Source: Amphritea sp.
Lineage (GTDB): Bacteria > Pseudomonadota > Gammaproteobacteria > Pseudomonadales > Balneatricaceae
Length of the DNA stretch: 6,313 bases
Assembly (NCBI GenBank): GCA_018067325.1
Contig: JAGPUU010000336.1
Coordinates: forward strand, 1-6,313
Direction of reading: 5' to 3'
Both the position numbers and the translations under genes were made by a program. The notes under the pieces are model-generated. The model did not search any database, was not told where the DNA came from, and saw nothing but the letters and a program-made list of their open reading frames with translations. Within the stretch, counting starts at the first letter, position 1. Each line of letters begins with the position of its first letter. Positions 1 to 6,313 of this stretch are shown one piece after another.

Positions 1-906
1 GAAATGGGGGCTGGAAACAAAACCACAGGCGTCGGCGATATCAATAATCGACATAGAAGTTTGTTTAAGCAATTGCCGCGCCCGCAGCAACCTTAACTTG
101 AGATAATAACGGGAGGGAGAGCAGTCGAGAAACTTCTGAAACAGTCGTTCCATCTGCCGCCGGGAAAGGTTCACATAATGGGCCAACTCATCCATCTCGA
201 TCACTTCTTCAATATTGGCTTCCATAAGCGCCACTAATTCCAGCAGTTTAGGCTGGGTAGTGCCCAATACATGACGTAGGGGTACTTTTTGCTGATCTTT
301 ATCATCACGAACACGATCACAGATAAACATCTCAGAGATCGCCGCAGAGAGCTGATAACCATGCTCCAGCTTTATCACATTGAGCATCATATCCAGTGGG
401 ACGGTGCCTCCGGTACAGGTCATTCTATTCCGGTCTAAACTAAATAGCCGATTGGAACAGTTTACTTTGGGAAACGCTTCCTGCAGAGCCGCCAGATATT
501 CCCAATGGGTGCTGCAATCATAACCGTCCAACAATCCTGCATCCGCTAACAGGTAACCACCGGTACAGATAGCCCCCAGCTTACAACCTTTGCGATCCAT
601 CTCCTGCAACCAGTTGATCTGGGTACGATCATAGCCTTTGGTAATATTCAGGCCACCGGCAACAATGACGGTATCCAGCTTCGGGCAGGTTTCAACACTG
701 GCATCAGGCGTTATGGTAATGCCATCACTGGCACTCACAGGCTGACCGTCCATCGTCAGGGTGTACCAATAGTACAGTTCCTCACCACTGAGCTGATTTG
801 CCATACGTAAAGCCTCAACGGCGGATGCCAGTGAGATCATAGTAAAATTATTCAGTAGCAGAAAGCCGATAGCACGGGGCTCGCCACTATTAACTCCAAG
901 GGTCAT
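1..906 (-). CDS. GlxA/GbdR-type transcriptional regulator (amidotransferase-like + AraC HTH), C-terminus cut by window edge
   Basis: I translated the minus strand from an ATG at 906-904 and it stays open for 302 codons to the window edge, so the last part (probably a few tens of residues) is missing. Residues about 11-190 form a DJ-1/PfpI-like glutamine-amidotransferase fold, with AICTGGYLL around Cys114, an HWE motif at 134-136 and TCTGGTVPLDMM at 163-174. The AraC domain follows: first helix-turn-helix about 238-260, and second starting SIIDIADACGFVSSPHF, where the window ends. This layout is that of the GbdR/CdhR/ArgR group, cytoplasmic activators that often sense quaternary amines or amino acids and control their catabolism; in these the amidotransferase fold senses ligand and is not an enzyme. 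The ligand here is unknown. An in-frame GTG at 924-922 adds six residues and has a better Shine-Dalgarno (AAGGA, 7 nt away), so it may be the true start. The gene is divergent from the two-component operon with no evident functional tie. Confidence 0.9.
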   Translation of the reverse strand, partial: MTLGVNSGEPRAIGFLLLNNFTMISLASAVEALRMANQLSGEELYYWYTLTMDGQPVSASDGITITPDASVETCPKLDTVIVAGGLNITKGYDRTQINWLQEMDRKGCKLGAICTGGYLLADAGLLDGYDCSTHWEYLAALQEAFPKVNCSNRLFSLDRNRMTCTGGTVPLDMMLNVIKLEHGYQLSAAISEMFICDRVRDDKDQQKVPLRHVLGTTQPKLLELVALMEANIEEVIEMDELAHYVNLSRRQMERLFQKFLDCSPSRYYLKLRLLRARQLLKQTSMSIIDIADACGFVSSPHF

Positions 907-931
907 ATGTAAACCTGTGCCCACATCGCAT

Positions 932-936
932 TCCTT
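932..936 (-). promoter_or_regulatory. Shine-Dalgarno favouring the GTG start of the AraC-type regulator
   Basis: On the minus strand the sequence reads AAGGA, followed by seven bases and then GTG at 924-922, in frame with the regulator. The downstream ATG at 906-904 has only a weak AGG seven bases before it. An in-frame TAA stop at 957-955 limits any further extension. The site therefore argues for a start six codons upstream of the ATG used for the CDS entry. Confidence 0.5.
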
Positions 937-960
937 GCGTAATTGAATAGGCTGTTAGTT

Positions 961-987
961 ATTATCTGAAAGCGAGTATTAAGTTAA
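961..987 (-). promoter_or_regulatory. Possible sigma70 promoter of the AraC-type regulator
   Basis: On the minus strand TTAACT (987-982) and GATAAT (966-961) resemble -35 and -10 boxes. The 15-bp spacer is shorter than the preferred 17, so this is a weak call. It would give a short leader before the start codon. An inverted repeat, CTGAAAGCG (966-974) facing CGCTTT (988-993) and CAG (998-1000), overlaps it and could be an operator. Confidence 0.25.
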
Positions 988-1286
988 CGCTTTTTATCAG
1001 GCTCTTATTTAACATCTATCACTCCGAATGAGAACTCTTTATCCGTAGATTACAACGTTTTTATTTTGAAGATTGACCATTCAATCCCGTTAACGACAAA
1101 GCCTTTATCAATAATGACGCAAACAACACACTTTAACTTTAGCATGTCCTTTGGGTACTGACCGTTCTACTAGCCATTAAGAACAGATTCGACCTATTCA
1201 CACCATTCCTGATGAGCCTCTTTGTATTTATCTTAGTATCCATACCGCTATTAGTACTGAAAAGGCGATGACTGACATAAGCCCTA

Positions 1287-1319
1287 ATATGTAAAACGTT
1301 GTAAACAATATGTAAACAG
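1287..1319 (-). promoter_or_regulatory. Three-copy direct repeat, candidate response-regulator operator (tor-box-like)
   Basis: On the plus strand the hexamer TGTAAA begins at 1290, 1300 and 1311, so the steps are 10 and 11 bp, about one helical turn. Read on the minus strand the units are TGTTTACATAT (1318-1308), TGTTTACAAC (1307-1298) and GTTTTACATAT (1297-1287). OmpR/PhoB-family regulators bind such head-to-tail repeats with about 10-11 bp spacing, and E. coli TorR binds direct decamers of CTGTTCATAT. The outer unit here, CTGTTTACATAT, resembles that decamer with two extra bases. The array ends 129 bp before the response-regulator start, so autoregulation is a reasonable inference, not shown. 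Confidence 0.5.
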
Positions 1320-1364
1320 ACTTGCCAACCCCCCCTACAAAGCACTACTTTCAGTAGTTAGGAT

Positions 1365-1391
1365 TTCACATTGATCGTAAGGATTTATAAA
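1365..1391 (+). promoter_or_regulatory. Possible promoter of the response-regulator operon
   Basis: TTCACA (1365-1370) matches five of six -35 consensus bases and TATAAA (1386-1391) resembles a -10 box, but the spacer is only 15 bp. A second -10-like TATAAC lies at 1410-1415 without a good -35 partner, which could suit an activator-dependent promoter served by the direct repeats upstream. The choice between them cannot be made by eye. Confidence 0.25.
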
Positions 1392-1430
1392 AATAATCAG
1401 GCATAAGGGTATAACGCAGCTACCTGTGCC

Positions 1431-1447
1431 GAGGAAAACACTCCTTT
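1431..1447 (+). promoter_or_regulatory. Ribosome binding site of the response regulator inside a small inverted repeat
   Basis: GAGGA (1431-1435) is the only good Shine-Dalgarno before the ATG at 1448, but it lies 12 bases away, longer than usual. AGGA (1432-1435) can pair with TCCT (1442-1445) around a six-base loop, so the site may be partly masked. The hairpin is short and probably unstable. Confidence 0.45.
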
Positions 1448-2176
1448 ATGAACACAGATGCCCGAATTCTTGTAGTCGATGATGAAGAACTGACTCGGCA
1501 TTGTCTGAGCAGTTATTTTGAACAGGAAGGCTACACTGTATTTACCGCAGACACGGCTGAGCAAGCCGAAGCGGTTCTTCGCAGCGAAGCGATCGATGTT
1601 ATTCTGCTGGACATCCGCCTGCCCGGCAAAGATGGCCTGACCCTGACCCGCGAACTGAGAGTCAATACCGAAGTAGGGATTATTCTGGTAACCGGTCGGC
1701 TGGATGAAGTTGACCGTTTAATCGGTTTGGAATGCGGTGCCGATGAATATGTCACTAAGCCATTTAACCCCCGCGAAATCCTGGCTCGTACCAAAAACCT
1801 GGTTCGCAGGGTCCGCCACTGTACCGATCAGAAACCGACCGATTCCCTACCCCATAGTTTAAAAAGTTTCGAACGCTGGAAACTAAACCTGGACCGACGC
1901 CAACTTATTGATGAACACCAACAAATTATTCAACTGACAGAAGGTGAGTTCCAACTGCTCAATACCCTGATGATCAACTCCGGCAGAGTGATGAGTCGGG
2001 AGCAGATACTGGAACAGATCCGCAACCGGGAATGGGTTCCGAGTGACCGCACCGTTGATGTACTGATTGGCCGGCTACGGCGTAAGCTGAATGATGACCC
2101 CGCCAATCCCAGAACTATACTCACCGTACACGGTACCGGTTACCTGTTTACACCCAAACCTGTAGATATGTCATGA
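1448..2176 (+). CDS. OmpR-family DNA-binding response regulator, TorR-like
   Basis: This 242-residue protein is a cytoplasmic two-component response regulator. Residues about 5-120 are the receiver: acidic pair Asp11/Asp12, phospho-acceptor Asp55 in VILLDIRLPGKDGL, Thr82 in IILVTGR and Lys104 in YVTKPF are all present. A linker of about 15 residues leads to an OmpR/PhoB winged helix at about 137-236, with recognition helix near DRTVDVLIGRLRRKL and wing VHGTGYLF. Receiver segments (SYFEQEGYTV, VGIILVTGR, GLECGADEYVTKP) closely resemble E. coli TorR, which has about 230 residues. It should be phosphorylated by the hybrid kinase two genes downstream, through that kinase's Hpt domain. Its stop overlaps the next start by ATGA. 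Direct repeats upstream are its likely binding site. I do not assign torR because no tor structural gene is visible and the periplasmic partner differs from TorT. Confidence 0.95.
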   Translation: MNTDARILVVDDEELTRHCLSSYFEQEGYTVFTADTAEQAEAVLRSEAIDVILLDIRLPGKDGLTLTRELRVNTEVGIILVTGRLDEVDRLIGLECGADEYVTKPFNPREILARTKNLVRRVRHCTDQKPTDSLPHSLKSFERWKLNLDRRQLIDEHQQIIQLTEGEFQLLNTLMINSGRVMSREQILEQIRNREWVPSDRTVDVLIGRLRRKLNDDPANPRTILTVHGTGYLFTPKPVDMS

Positions 2177-2967
2177 TCTATAGTGGGCAGATGCTACTGA
2201 TCACGCTATTAAGCGCTGTATTAGTTTTATTGCCCGCCACCAGTTACAGCCGCACATTGAAAGCCTGCGGCCACCCTTTTTACCCCCCCGTATCCTGGAT
2301 CAGCAACAAACAGTTAACGGGGCTTGCACCTGCGGTCACCCAACAGCTATTTGCCGAGCTTGGTTATAGTGTAAAACTCCGGGCAGGCTATAACTGGAAA
2401 CGCTGCCTGCTTGAAGTACAACAAGGCAACGCTGACATTGTGGTCGCCGCCTACCGTATCCCCAGCCGGGAGACCTATCTCTGGTTTAGTAGCCAGCCAG
2501 TCATTGCCGACCAGGTTGCATTGTTTGTTAACCGTAAAGCCCCCCTCCCTTTTAAAACGCTGGATGACCTGCAGGGCAAAGTCGCCGGTTTACTATTGGG
2601 AGACAGCTTTGGCGAAAACCTGGATCAGTTTCTGTTACATAACACTCGTATTGAGTACGTTTCACGTAACCGGCAAAACTTTGAAAAGCTGGCTCACCAA
2701 AAAATCGATTTTATGCCGATCGGTTTACTCAGTGGTCGCCTGCAAAGTCGAAAGCTAGGCTTTCATGAGCAAGTAATGCCGCTGGATTACAGGGTCAGTA
2801 CTGAGTTTTACTTTCTTGCGGTTGGAAAAAATAGCGGTTTACAACAGCACCTGCCGTTTATCAATCGTCGCCTGCAAGAGATGCATCAGAACGGCACTAT
2901 CAACAGATTAACTAATCAGTACAGCCTGCTGTATCTCGACCAGACGTCTGCGGAGCCTCGTCAATGA
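2173..2967 (+). CDS. Periplasmic solute-binding protein, family 3 (SBP_bac_3), probable sensor partner of the hybrid kinase
   Basis: This 264-residue protein starts with a Sec-type signal peptide: hydrophobic core about 7-20 and likely cleavage near PATSYS (about residue 26). The mature part has the family-3 binding-protein pattern: [13 protein letters not shown] at the first strand, [18 protein letters not shown], then [27 protein letters not shown], a second lobe opening with [18 protein letters not shown], and a C-terminal helix [13 protein letters not shown]. Two cysteines (32 and 78) could form a disulfide. Such proteins usually feed amino-acid ABC transporters, but no permease or ATPase is here and the gene lies between a response regulator and a kinase. 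I infer a dedicated ligand-sensing role, comparable to TorT but of a different fold. The start overlaps the previous stop by ATGA and has no strong Shine-Dalgarno, which fits translational coupling; Met7 is an alternative start. The ligand cannot be told from sequence. Confidence 0.9.
   Translation: MIYSGQMLLITLLSAVLVLLPATSYSRTLKACGHPFYPPVSWISNKQLTGLAPAVTQQLFAELGYSVKLRAGYNWKRCLLEVQQGNADIVVAAYRIPSRETYLWFSSQPVIADQVALFVNRKAPLPFKTLDDLQGKVAGLLLGDSFGENLDQFLLHNTRIEYVSRNRQNFEKLAHQKIDFMPIGLLSGRLQSRKLGFHEQVMPLDYRVSTEFYFLAVGKNSGLQQHLPFINRRLQEMHQNGTINRLTNQYSLLYLDQTSAEPRQ
2952..2955 (+). promoter_or_regulatory. Ribosome binding site of the hybrid kinase
   Basis: GGAG lies eight bases before the ATG at 2964, inside the end of the binding-protein gene. 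It supports this start together with the ATGA overlap, and means the kinase can be translated by direct initiation as well as by coupling. Confidence 0.55.
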
Positions 2968-5288
2968 TTCAGCCCAAAGGCCTACTGCAGAAAATCACCC
3001 GTTACTCCAGTGAACACCCGCTGGGATACCGCATTATGCTATATGTCTGTAGCTGTAGTTTTCTGTTCATCCTGTTTTCCACCGCCCTGCAGCTAACCTT
3101 GGATTACCGCCGTGAGTTCCGGGCGATTGACCAACAGGTACAGCTAATTCGCAGTAGTTACCTTGCCAGTCTGGCCAAAAGCCTTTGGGATGTAGATCAG
3201 GCTCAGATCGCACTGCAACTCAAAGGGATTCATAACCTGCCGGATGTCAGCTATTTAGTACTTAAAAATACCGATACCGGTGAGTCTGCTGTTGAAGGTC
3301 AGCTAAACGCCTCTCCAGATAGTCCTCTTCAGACCCAGAGCTTTGATCTGATTCACAGGACGCCGGAACAGCAACGGAAACTGGGACAGCTTGAAGTCAG
3401 CTTCGACCTGAAACCAGTCTATAAACGTATCTGGAGCCGGGGTTTTAGCATTCTGCTCACCCAAACACTGCTGGTTGTGCTAATCGTACTGGTCATACTG
3501 ATCATCTTTCACCGCCAGATCACTCGTCATCTGGAAGCGATGGCCAACTACAGTCGAGACATCGGTGCCGGACAACTGGAACATAGCCTGACCCTGAACC
3601 GTCAACCGCCTAAAAGCAGTGATGAACTGGATCAACTGGTCACCGCCCTGAATGATATGCGCCAGTCAATTCGTCAAGAAATCAGTCGCCGGGAGCAGGA
3701 ACAGGAAGAATTACGCTATAACAGAGATCAGCTGCAAACGATGGTGGAACGTCGCACCGCCAGTCTGTTGCAGGCTAAAGATGCGGCGGAAGAAGCCAGT
3801 AATGCTAAATCCCGCTTCCTCTCTACCATGAGCCACGAGATCCGTACCCCCATGAACGGTATGTTGGGGATGATTCAACTGTTAGAAAGCTCACAACTGG
3901 ATAATCGTCAGCGGCAGCATATCCAGGTGCTACACGATGCAACAAATGCGCTGTTGGAAACCTTCAATAACGTACTCGAGTATGGCCGACTGGTTGAAGG
4001 TGCCTACAGCATTAGCCCTACCCGCTTTTCGCTTAAGAATTTACTCCATAACCTCACGGCTCTATTAACGCCAGAAGCTAACCGCAAACAGCTCAACCTA
4101 CAACTACAATACGCTGATGACGTCGCTGATCTGTTTCATACGGAAGAAAGCAGCCTACGCCAGATCATCACTAACCTGTTAAGCAATGCCATTAAATTCA
4201 CCGACCATGGCGATGTGACTCTGGCAGTAGAACTACTGACTCAGGCGCCAGGCAAACAAAGTCTCAGATTTAGTATCCGCGACTCAGGTATTGGTATTGC
4301 CACAGAATTACAGCAACATATTTTTGACCGATTCACCCAGGCAGATGAAACCATTACCCGCCGTTTCGGCGGTACCGGTCTGGGATTGGCTATCTGTAAA
4401 GAGTTGGCAGAGCACCTGGGAGGCCAGATCGGTGTAACCAGCAGTTCCGGCAATGGCAGCACCTTCTGGCTTGAATTAACCCTGCCTCTAGCAGACCCTG
4501 CTCCAGCGTCAGACAAAGTCGAACCTTCTCCAGTGCACAACAGATGTCAACGGATCCTGCTAGTCGAAGATGTCGAAATTAATCAACAGGTCGTACTGGG
4601 ATTATTGGAAGAGCACCATCACCAGGTCACTATTGCCGGCGATGGCATCAAAGCGCTGGAGCTGGGCCGGAACCAACAGTTTGACCTCATTCTGATGGAT
4701 ATGCACCTACCGGGATTAAGCGGATTGGAAGTCAGCGCACGACTTAACAACGATCCTGACTGCATTAATTACAACACTCGCATAGTCGCCTTAACGGCCA
4801 GCGTAAGACCGGAAGATATCCACAGTTATCTTGAAGCGGGCATCAGCAGTGTAATAGCCAAACCCGTGCATAAAGAACAACTGTTACAAGCGATTTCCGG
4901 CGTTTATAGTATGGCCCAGCCCGATCTACCAACAGTACCAGGTGACACGCAGCACCCCCTACTGGATCAGGCTGTGATCCAGGTTCATCAACAGATGTTA
5001 GGGTCAGAAAAACTTGCCACACTGATGCAGGGTTTCTGTAAAGTTTATAATGAACTCTGGCCAACTTTACAGCAAAGCATCCAGGCAGAGGATGATTATG
5101 AGATTTCGCAGCAGGCGCACAAATTAGCGGGAGCCTGCGATACTATGGGCTTTACTCAGGCCAGCCACCTACTGCGCCAACTCGAACAACAGGCTGATAA
5201 CAGTGAAACCGCACAGCAGCATTTCCTCAGTAAACTACACCAGGCAATGGACGAAACCGTAAAACTTGCCCAAAACTGGAAGATCTAA
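2964..5288 (+). CDS. Membrane hybrid sensor histidine kinase (HAMP-HisKA-HATPase-REC-Hpt), TorS-like
   Basis: This 774-residue inner-membrane kinase has a membrane segment at about 24-46 and another at about 161-182. They enclose a periplasmic domain of about 115 residues, marked by [18 protein letters not shown] and LPDVSYLVL, a pattern I associate with CHASE-type sensor domains. A HAMP domain (about 183-238) and a coiled coil (to about 280) follow. HisKA carries His291 in [10 protein letters not shown]. The ATPase domain shows the N box ([10 protein letters not shown], Asn404/Asn408), G1 DSGIGI (440-445), F box FDRFTQ and G2 GGTGLGL (469-475). The receiver (about 528-645) has Glu535/Asp536, phospho-acceptor Asp579, Thr611 and Lys633. 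The Hpt domain (about 665-774) has His719 in [13 protein letters not shown]. All phosphorelay residues are present, so it should relay phosphate His291 to Asp579 to His719 to the regulator upstream. TorS and BvgS/EvgS share the tripartite order; BvgS carries family-3 binding domains fused in, whereas here that domain is a separate protein. Confidence 0.95.
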   Translation: MIQPKGLLQKITRYSSEHPLGYRIMLYVCSCSFLFILFSTALQLTLDYRREFRAIDQQVQLIRSSYLASLAKSLWDVDQAQIALQLKGIHNLPDVSYLVLKNTDTGESAVEGQLNASPDSPLQTQSFDLIHRTPEQQRKLGQLEVSFDLKPVYKRIWSRGFSILLTQTLLVVLIVLVILIIFHRQITRHLEAMANYSRDIGAGQLEHSLTLNRQPPKSSDELDQLVTALNDMRQSIRQEISRREQEQEELRYNRDQLQTMVERRTASLLQAKDAAEEASNAKSRFLSTMSHEIRTPMNGMLGMIQLLESSQLDNRQRQHIQVLHDATNALLETFNNVLEYGRLVEGAYSISPTRFSLKNLLHNLTALLTPEANRKQLNLQLQYADDVADLFHTEESSLRQIITNLLSNAIKFTDHGDVTLAVELLTQAPGKQSLRFSIRDSGIGIATELQQHIFDRFTQADETITRRFGGTGLGLAICKELAEHLGGQIGVTSSSGNGSTFWLELTLPLADPAPASDKVEPSPVHNRCQRILLVEDVEINQQVVLGLLEEHHHQVTIAGDGIKALELGRNQQFDLILMDMHLPGLSGLEVSARLNNDPDCINYNTRIVALTASVRPEDIHSYLEAGISSVIAKPVHKEQLLQAISGVYSMAQPDLPTVPGDTQHPLLDQAVIQVHQQMLGSEKLATLMQGFCKVYNELWPTLQQSIQAEDDYEISQQAHKLAGACDTMGFTQASHLLRQLEQQADNSETAQQHFLSKLHQAMDETVKLAQNWKI

Positions 5289-5310
5289 ATAACGCTTTTA
5301 TTATAGATCT
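5281..5310 (+). repeat. AT-rich hairpin spanning the kinase stop codon
   Basis: AGATCT at 5281-5286 and again at 5305-5310 are the ends of an inverted repeat that continues inward with AAATAA facing TTAT. It gives about 12 pairs with one bulged A and a five-base loop, CGCTT. The kinase stop TAA (5286-5288) is in the left arm. No T-run follows the right arm, so it is not a standard Rho-independent terminator. It could slow RNA decay or lower expression of the gene downstream. Confidence 0.45.
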
Positions 5311-5361
5311 CATCGCCAACTTAGAGCTAAACTGTATATATATCTGTAACGGAATCCACTG

Positions 5362-5838
5362 ATGAAAACAATCACCCGTCAGCAGTTGCTAAGCCAGCAT
5401 AGCCTGCACTCATTTACGGATGCATCTATATTTGGCGCGCTACCAGAAACCGCCATTAACTGGTTACTCGAACAGGGTGAACTGCGGGAATATAACCAGG
5501 GTGAGCTGTTATTTGACCGACTTCAGCCGGGTGACAGTTTCCACGTAATCCTGATCGGGCAGGTAAAATACTATAAGTATCACGATGGGCGTTATGCCTA
5601 TATTCGGGATTTCATGCAGGGTGAACAGATAGGCTTTGTCAGTCTGATCGCTTTGCATGACAGAGCAGGCCGGGCTGAAGCGGCCAAGAAAACAACCTCA
5701 CTGGAAATTAACAGTCAGGTTTATCACGATTTTCATCAACAGCACCCCCTTGAATTCGGTATTCTGATGATGAACCTGGCCCGGGAAATGGCTAGAACCC
5801 TGCGAAGCGTCAATAACATTATCGTGGCACAGTCCTAA
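5362..5838 (+). CDS. Single-domain cyclic nucleotide-binding-fold protein (Crp/Fnr N-terminal type, no HTH)
   Basis: This 158-residue protein resembles the sensor half of Crp/Fnr regulators. IFGALPETAINWLLEQGELREYNQGELLF matches the entry helices and first strands, followed by PGDSFHVILIGQVKYYK, the phosphate-cassette region GEQIGFVSLIALHDRAGRAEA (87-107), and a long helix (about 128-150). The protein ends after that helix, so the DNA-binding domain of Crp (about 210 residues in all) is absent and nothing after the stop resumes it. In the cassette the Glu of the usual GE-(L/F) element is replaced by Phe92, and the RSA element reads RAGRAEA, so cAMP binding as in Crp is doubtful. A weak Shine-Dalgarno (GGA, 5351-5353) lies eight bases before the start. 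It is on the same strand as the two-component operon, 73 bp after it, and may be co-transcribed or have its own promoter. Its role is unknown. Confidence 0.85.
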   Translation: MKTITRQQLLSQHSLHSFTDASIFGALPETAINWLLEQGELREYNQGELLFDRLQPGDSFHVILIGQVKYYKYHDGRYAYIRDFMQGEQIGFVSLIALHDRAGRAEAAKKTTSLEINSQVYHDFHQQHPLEFGILMMNLAREMARTLRSVNNIIVAQS

Positions 5839-5876
5839 TCCGCGTCAGGCCTGAGCATATATCGCTTCAGTATGAA

Positions 5877-5926
5877 CTTACGCTAACCCTTATGTTAAGT
5901 CCTTAGGATAAGCCCTTAAGGTAAGT
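5877..5926 (+). repeat. Tandem 13-bp repeats with CTTA-N3-TAAG core
   Basis: Three adjoining 13-bp units occupy 5888-5900, 5901-5913 and 5914-5926. Their cores are CTTATGTTAAG, CTTAGGATAAG and CTTAAGGTAAG, each an interrupted palindrome CTTA-N3-TAAG. A degraded fourth copy, CTTACGCTAAC, begins at 5877, 12 bp before the first. The conserved palindrome ends with variable centres look more like repeated binding sites than a simple slipped repeat. No gene start follows close by, so any target is outside the window or the site acts on the gene upstream. Confidence 0.7.
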
Positions 5927-5993
5927 CCAGAACCCTGCTGCCCTGCTCGACATATTTTAATTCTCAGGTCTACACCCGCACCTTACAGATCGT

Positions 5994-6030
5994 CTGAGTT
6001 GCCACAATACTTCAAGCGCATACAACTCAG
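5994..6030. repeat. Inverted repeat CTGAGTTG / CAACTCAG
   Basis: The arms at 5994-6001 and 6023-6030 are perfect over 8 bp with a 21-base loop. A third element, CTCAG at 5963-5967, could also pair with the left arm, so two alternative hairpins are possible. No T-run follows. It may be chance. Confidence 0.35.
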
Positions 6031-6208
6031 CTGCATGATAATTGGCTATACGCAAAGTTGTAGCCGCTTCTACAGGCATCACCTATACAGCACCCAGCAC
6101 CAAGAAAGATGCGGTTACAAATTTCAGACCATAATGATTTTCGATCTTTTTTACTGTGGTCTCCGCGTTTTCTTAGGAGAAGTCTATTTTTGTATTCAGT
6201 TAAGTACA

Positions 6209-6278
6209 TTGAGGCTTTTCAGAACGAATCCAATTTTTTATACGAAGAAAAACGTCAAGCTCCCCCTAAAAGCCTTAA
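6209..6278. repeat. Inverted repeat of 11 bp with long loop
   Basis: TTGAGGCTTTT (6209-6219) and AAAAGCCTTAA (6268-6278) pair over 11 positions with one G-U type mismatch, enclosing 48 bases. The loop is long for a terminator. It could be part of an RNA structure or a degraded repeat element; I cannot tell which. Confidence 0.35.
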
Positions 6279-6313
6279 AAACACATGAAAATTATTCATA
6301 ATCGCTAATGTAA

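Larger units (their letters stand above)
925..1447. other. Divergent intergenic region
   Basis: This stretch of about 520 bp separates the minus-strand regulator from the plus-strand response-regulator operon. It is AT-rich and I see no credible coding sequence in it. It holds the probable promoter of the regulator near 961-987, the direct-repeat array at 1287-1319 and candidate promoter elements for the operon at about 1365-1415. The part between about 1001 and 1286 shows only scattered TTTATC motifs (four copies), which I cannot assign a role. Confidence 0.6.
5839..6313. other. Non-coding region downstream of the cyclic-nucleotide-fold gene
   Basis: I find no credible gene in these 475 bp. 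The longest open frame on the plus strand (5999-6301) would need a TTG start, has no Shine-Dalgarno and reads as an atypical protein. The region contains a perfect 10-bp palindrome TCAGGCCTGA (5845-5854), the tandem repeat array at 5877-5926, inverted repeats at 5963-6030 and 6209-6278, and short weak hairpins near 6160-6180 followed at a distance by a T-run. No clear Rho-independent terminator is seen for the gene before it. Confidence 0.6.

Noticed and set aside
1139..1345. 68-codon open frame on the minus strand between the divergent genes
   Set aside because: It would start at a GTG without a ribosome site, covers the direct-repeat operator and yields no recognisable protein.
1448..5288. 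Assigning the symbols torR, torT and torS
   Set aside because: The regulator and kinase resemble TorR and TorS, but the middle protein is of the family-3 binding fold, not TorT-like, and no TMAO reductase gene is visible.
5845..5854. Palindrome TCAGGCCTGA just after the cyclic-nucleotide-fold gene as a terminator
   Set aside because: It has no loop bases between the arms and no T-run after it, so it cannot act as a standard intrinsic terminator.
6050..6080. Integron attC-like site near GTTGTAGCC and CTACA
   Set aside because: The GTTRRRY core is not matched and the paired arms are only five bases long.
6160..6192. TCTCC/GGAGA hairpin followed by TTTTT as a terminator
   Set aside because: The stem is only five pairs, the loop is 11 bases and the T-run begins several bases after the stem. 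It is also more than 300 bp from the last gene.
5999..6301. 100-codon open frame on the plus strand in the downstream gap
   Set aside because: It starts with TTG, has no Shine-Dalgarno, shows no recognisable motif and has a composition rich in Cys, His, Tyr and Phe that is typical of non-coding AT-rich DNA.

Overview
The window reads as chromosome of a Gram-negative gammaproteobacterium. The evidence is an OmpR-type response regulator closely resembling E. coli TorR, a Sec-exported periplasmic binding protein, a tripartite hybrid histidine kinase and an AraC/GlxA-type regulator, at a moderate GC content with mildly AT-rich intergenic DNA. The overall look suits a marine Oceanospirillales-like bacterium, but that taxonomic guess is inference only.

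Layout. Positions 1-906 (minus strand) hold an amidotransferase-like/AraC regulator whose C-terminus runs off the left edge. It is followed by about 540 bp of divergent intergenic DNA, which includes a three-copy direct repeat of TGTAAA(A/C)-type half-sites with 10-11 bp spacing. Next come three plus-strand genes that overlap one another by ATGA: a TorR-like response regulator (1448-2176), a stand-alone family-3 solute-binding protein (2173-2967) and a membrane hybrid kinase with HAMP, HisKA, HATPase, REC and Hpt domains (2964-5288). An AT-rich hairpin covers the kinase stop codon. A 158-residue cyclic-nucleotide-binding-fold protein without a DNA-binding domain follows (5362-5838). The last 475 bp hold no convincing gene but contain three tandem 13-bp units, each built around CTTA-N3-TAAG, and several inverted repeats.

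How the parts fit. The three coupled genes look like a complete signalling unit. A ligand captured by the periplasmic binding protein would be presented to the kinase. Phosphate would then pass His291 to Asp579 to His719 within the kinase, and on to Asp55 of the response regulator, which would bind direct-repeat DNA. This is the logic of TorT/TorS/TorR, except that the periplasmic partner belongs to the SBP_bac_3 fold and not to the LacI/ribose-binding-like fold of TorT. No transporter permease, ATPase or reductase gene is in view, so the ligand and target genes cannot be named. The relation of the cyclic-nucleotide-fold protein to the operon is unproven; it is on the same strand, 73 bp downstream.
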